DNA of 64,000 nt from Trichobilharzia regenti (lineage: Eukaryota > Platyhelminthes > Trematoda > Strigeidida > Schistosomatidae): NCBI GenBank assembly GCA_944472135.2, contig OX235265.1, positions 89,436,984 to 89,500,983 on the forward strand. The letters run 5' to 3'. Positions 63,016-64,000 of this stretch are shown here, piece by piece. The position numbers and the translations under genes are program-made. Below the pieces are notes generated by a model. It saw only the letters and a list, made by a program, of their open reading frames with translations, searched no databases and was not told where the DNA came from. Each line of letters starts with the position of its first letter. Within the stretch, counting starts at the first letter, position 1.

Positions 63016-64000
63016 TTGATTGATTTTATTGGACGGAAGTGCACCTTGTCTTTTGACATCTTGACTCCTTCAGCGAGCGAATCAACAGCGACTGAAGGTT
63101 ACTACCTAATGGCGCTTAACAGTTGAATGTAGGGTGTGCATTTCGTCCTGCTTAGTACTTCTCATCTGTATGTATGTCATTGAGTTCTCTTGAGTGGTGG
63201 AGTTCTTAGTCAGATAGACCTAGTAATCGTCGTTTCTATTGGGCTTCTGAGCCATGAGAACAACAAGTATCATTGATTCGTCCATACTAAAAGTCAACAT
63301 GACAACACAGACCCAGCATTTCAGTCAAATACAATTAGCCTCTGAGTCACAAAAATAACGAATGAGTGTTTTAGATTCTACTGTTAACCATCATCAACTA
63401 AATGTCATGAAATCGGGAAATTTCGACAGCTAATGACGGAGTAAAATGTCTCATTTATTCACATAGACTCTTACTGAAATATCATTTTTAAACTATGATT
63501 GTATTCAACATTTTGTGTTGCTATACTTGTCTAAAGAAGCTTTAGAATAAAGCTGTTTTACAAGCATTAAGTACACGACAGCTTTGACTAAAGAGGCAGA
63601 TATGTTTATGAGTATTATACATTAATAATAATTTCCATGGTAATAATAAAATCAAGCTCTTTTACCGTCCTACTTAATGATTCAACAACCGGATGATTGA
63701 TATTCTGTAAGGAAAAGTGCACTAGAAAGAAAGTAAGTACACTTCAGTACAATTAAACGATTCAAAGAAAACCTATTGTAATCATCTTTCAAATGCTTGT
63801 CGGAATACTGTACGCATAAATGTCGTAATCATTCAGTATAAAGGCCATAATTAGTGCATAATGGTTAATATACCGAACACTTTTGACTAGTTATACATGT
63901 TGTTTTTTAAAACAAAAATAAGATGAAGTATTTATTGTATAGTTAAGCGGAAAAGTTAAACAGGCATTTTAAAGTAACATTCACTTCAGACAGAACACCA
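63016..64000. other. No gene recognised
   Basis: A weak hammerhead-like remnant on the minus strand lies near 63126-63175 (GATGAGAAGTACTAAGCAGG, ACGAAATGC). The rest is AT-rich and unrecognised. Confidence 0.45.

Overview
The window looks like nuclear DNA of a blood fluke (genus Schistosoma, species not determined). It is AT-rich and eukaryotic. Three things point to Schistosoma: dozens of tRNA-like repeats carrying hammerhead-ribozyme cores of the schistosome Smalpha kind; SR2/RTE-type and CR1-type LINEs together with many Penelope-like elements (PLEs); and a host gene that seems to contain a 32-nt micro-intron, a feature known from schistosome genes. Most long open frames are pieces of decayed retroelements. 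There is no bacterial operon, CRISPR array or rRNA.

Host genes. The best-supported one lies on the minus strand between 36.4 and 21.0 kb. Five exons with matching phases (36365-36439, 34214-34420, 33981-34181, 26940-27031, 21028-21873) encode the C-terminal part of a single-pass membrane protein: an extracellular stalk, one transmembrane helix, and a long Ser/Asn-rich cytoplasmic tail ending in a PDZ-type C-terminus. Its introns are packed with LINE and PLE debris. A weaker plus-strand gene may run from a first exon at 7393-7517 to a terminal exon at 20579 with AATAAA signals, converging on the first gene. Another possible plus-strand gene ends at 52383-52460. The product identities are unknown.

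Mobile DNA, region by region. 0.5-2.3 kb: two PLE remnants. 2.76-3.81 kb: a complete, very young, non-autonomous LTR retroelement with LTRs that look identical, a CTAT target duplication and a gag-to-integrase deletion product inside. A solo LTR (18.07 kb) and a rearranged minus-strand copy (37.8-38.4 kb) belong to the same family. 3.9-7.0 kb: hammerhead repeats, including a tandem dimer with a 398-bp period, plus a PLE reverse transcriptase whose YxDD box has become YVGG. 10.8-12.9 kb: an SR2-like LINE. 14-20 kb: LINE, PLE, SINE and satellite-type repeats. 22-24.6 kb: a CR1-like LINE 3' end joined to the best-preserved PLE, which is open except for one stop codon. 25-35.5 kb: many RTE LINE copies. 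36.5-48 kb: head-to-head hammerhead repeats, PLE endonuclease fragments, and an inverted-LTR element. 48-63 kb: foldback repeats, SINEs and degraded RTE 3' ends. The last kilobase is featureless.

How the parts relate. One SINE family ends in the same sequence as the RTE LINE tails, which suggests LINE-driven mobility. Two hammerhead classes occur: one in a tRNA-like repeat with Pol III-type boxes, and one in a 207-bp insertion with a 14-bp target duplication that resembles PLE-associated ribozymes. Everything here was read by eye. No alignment, folding or database search was run.
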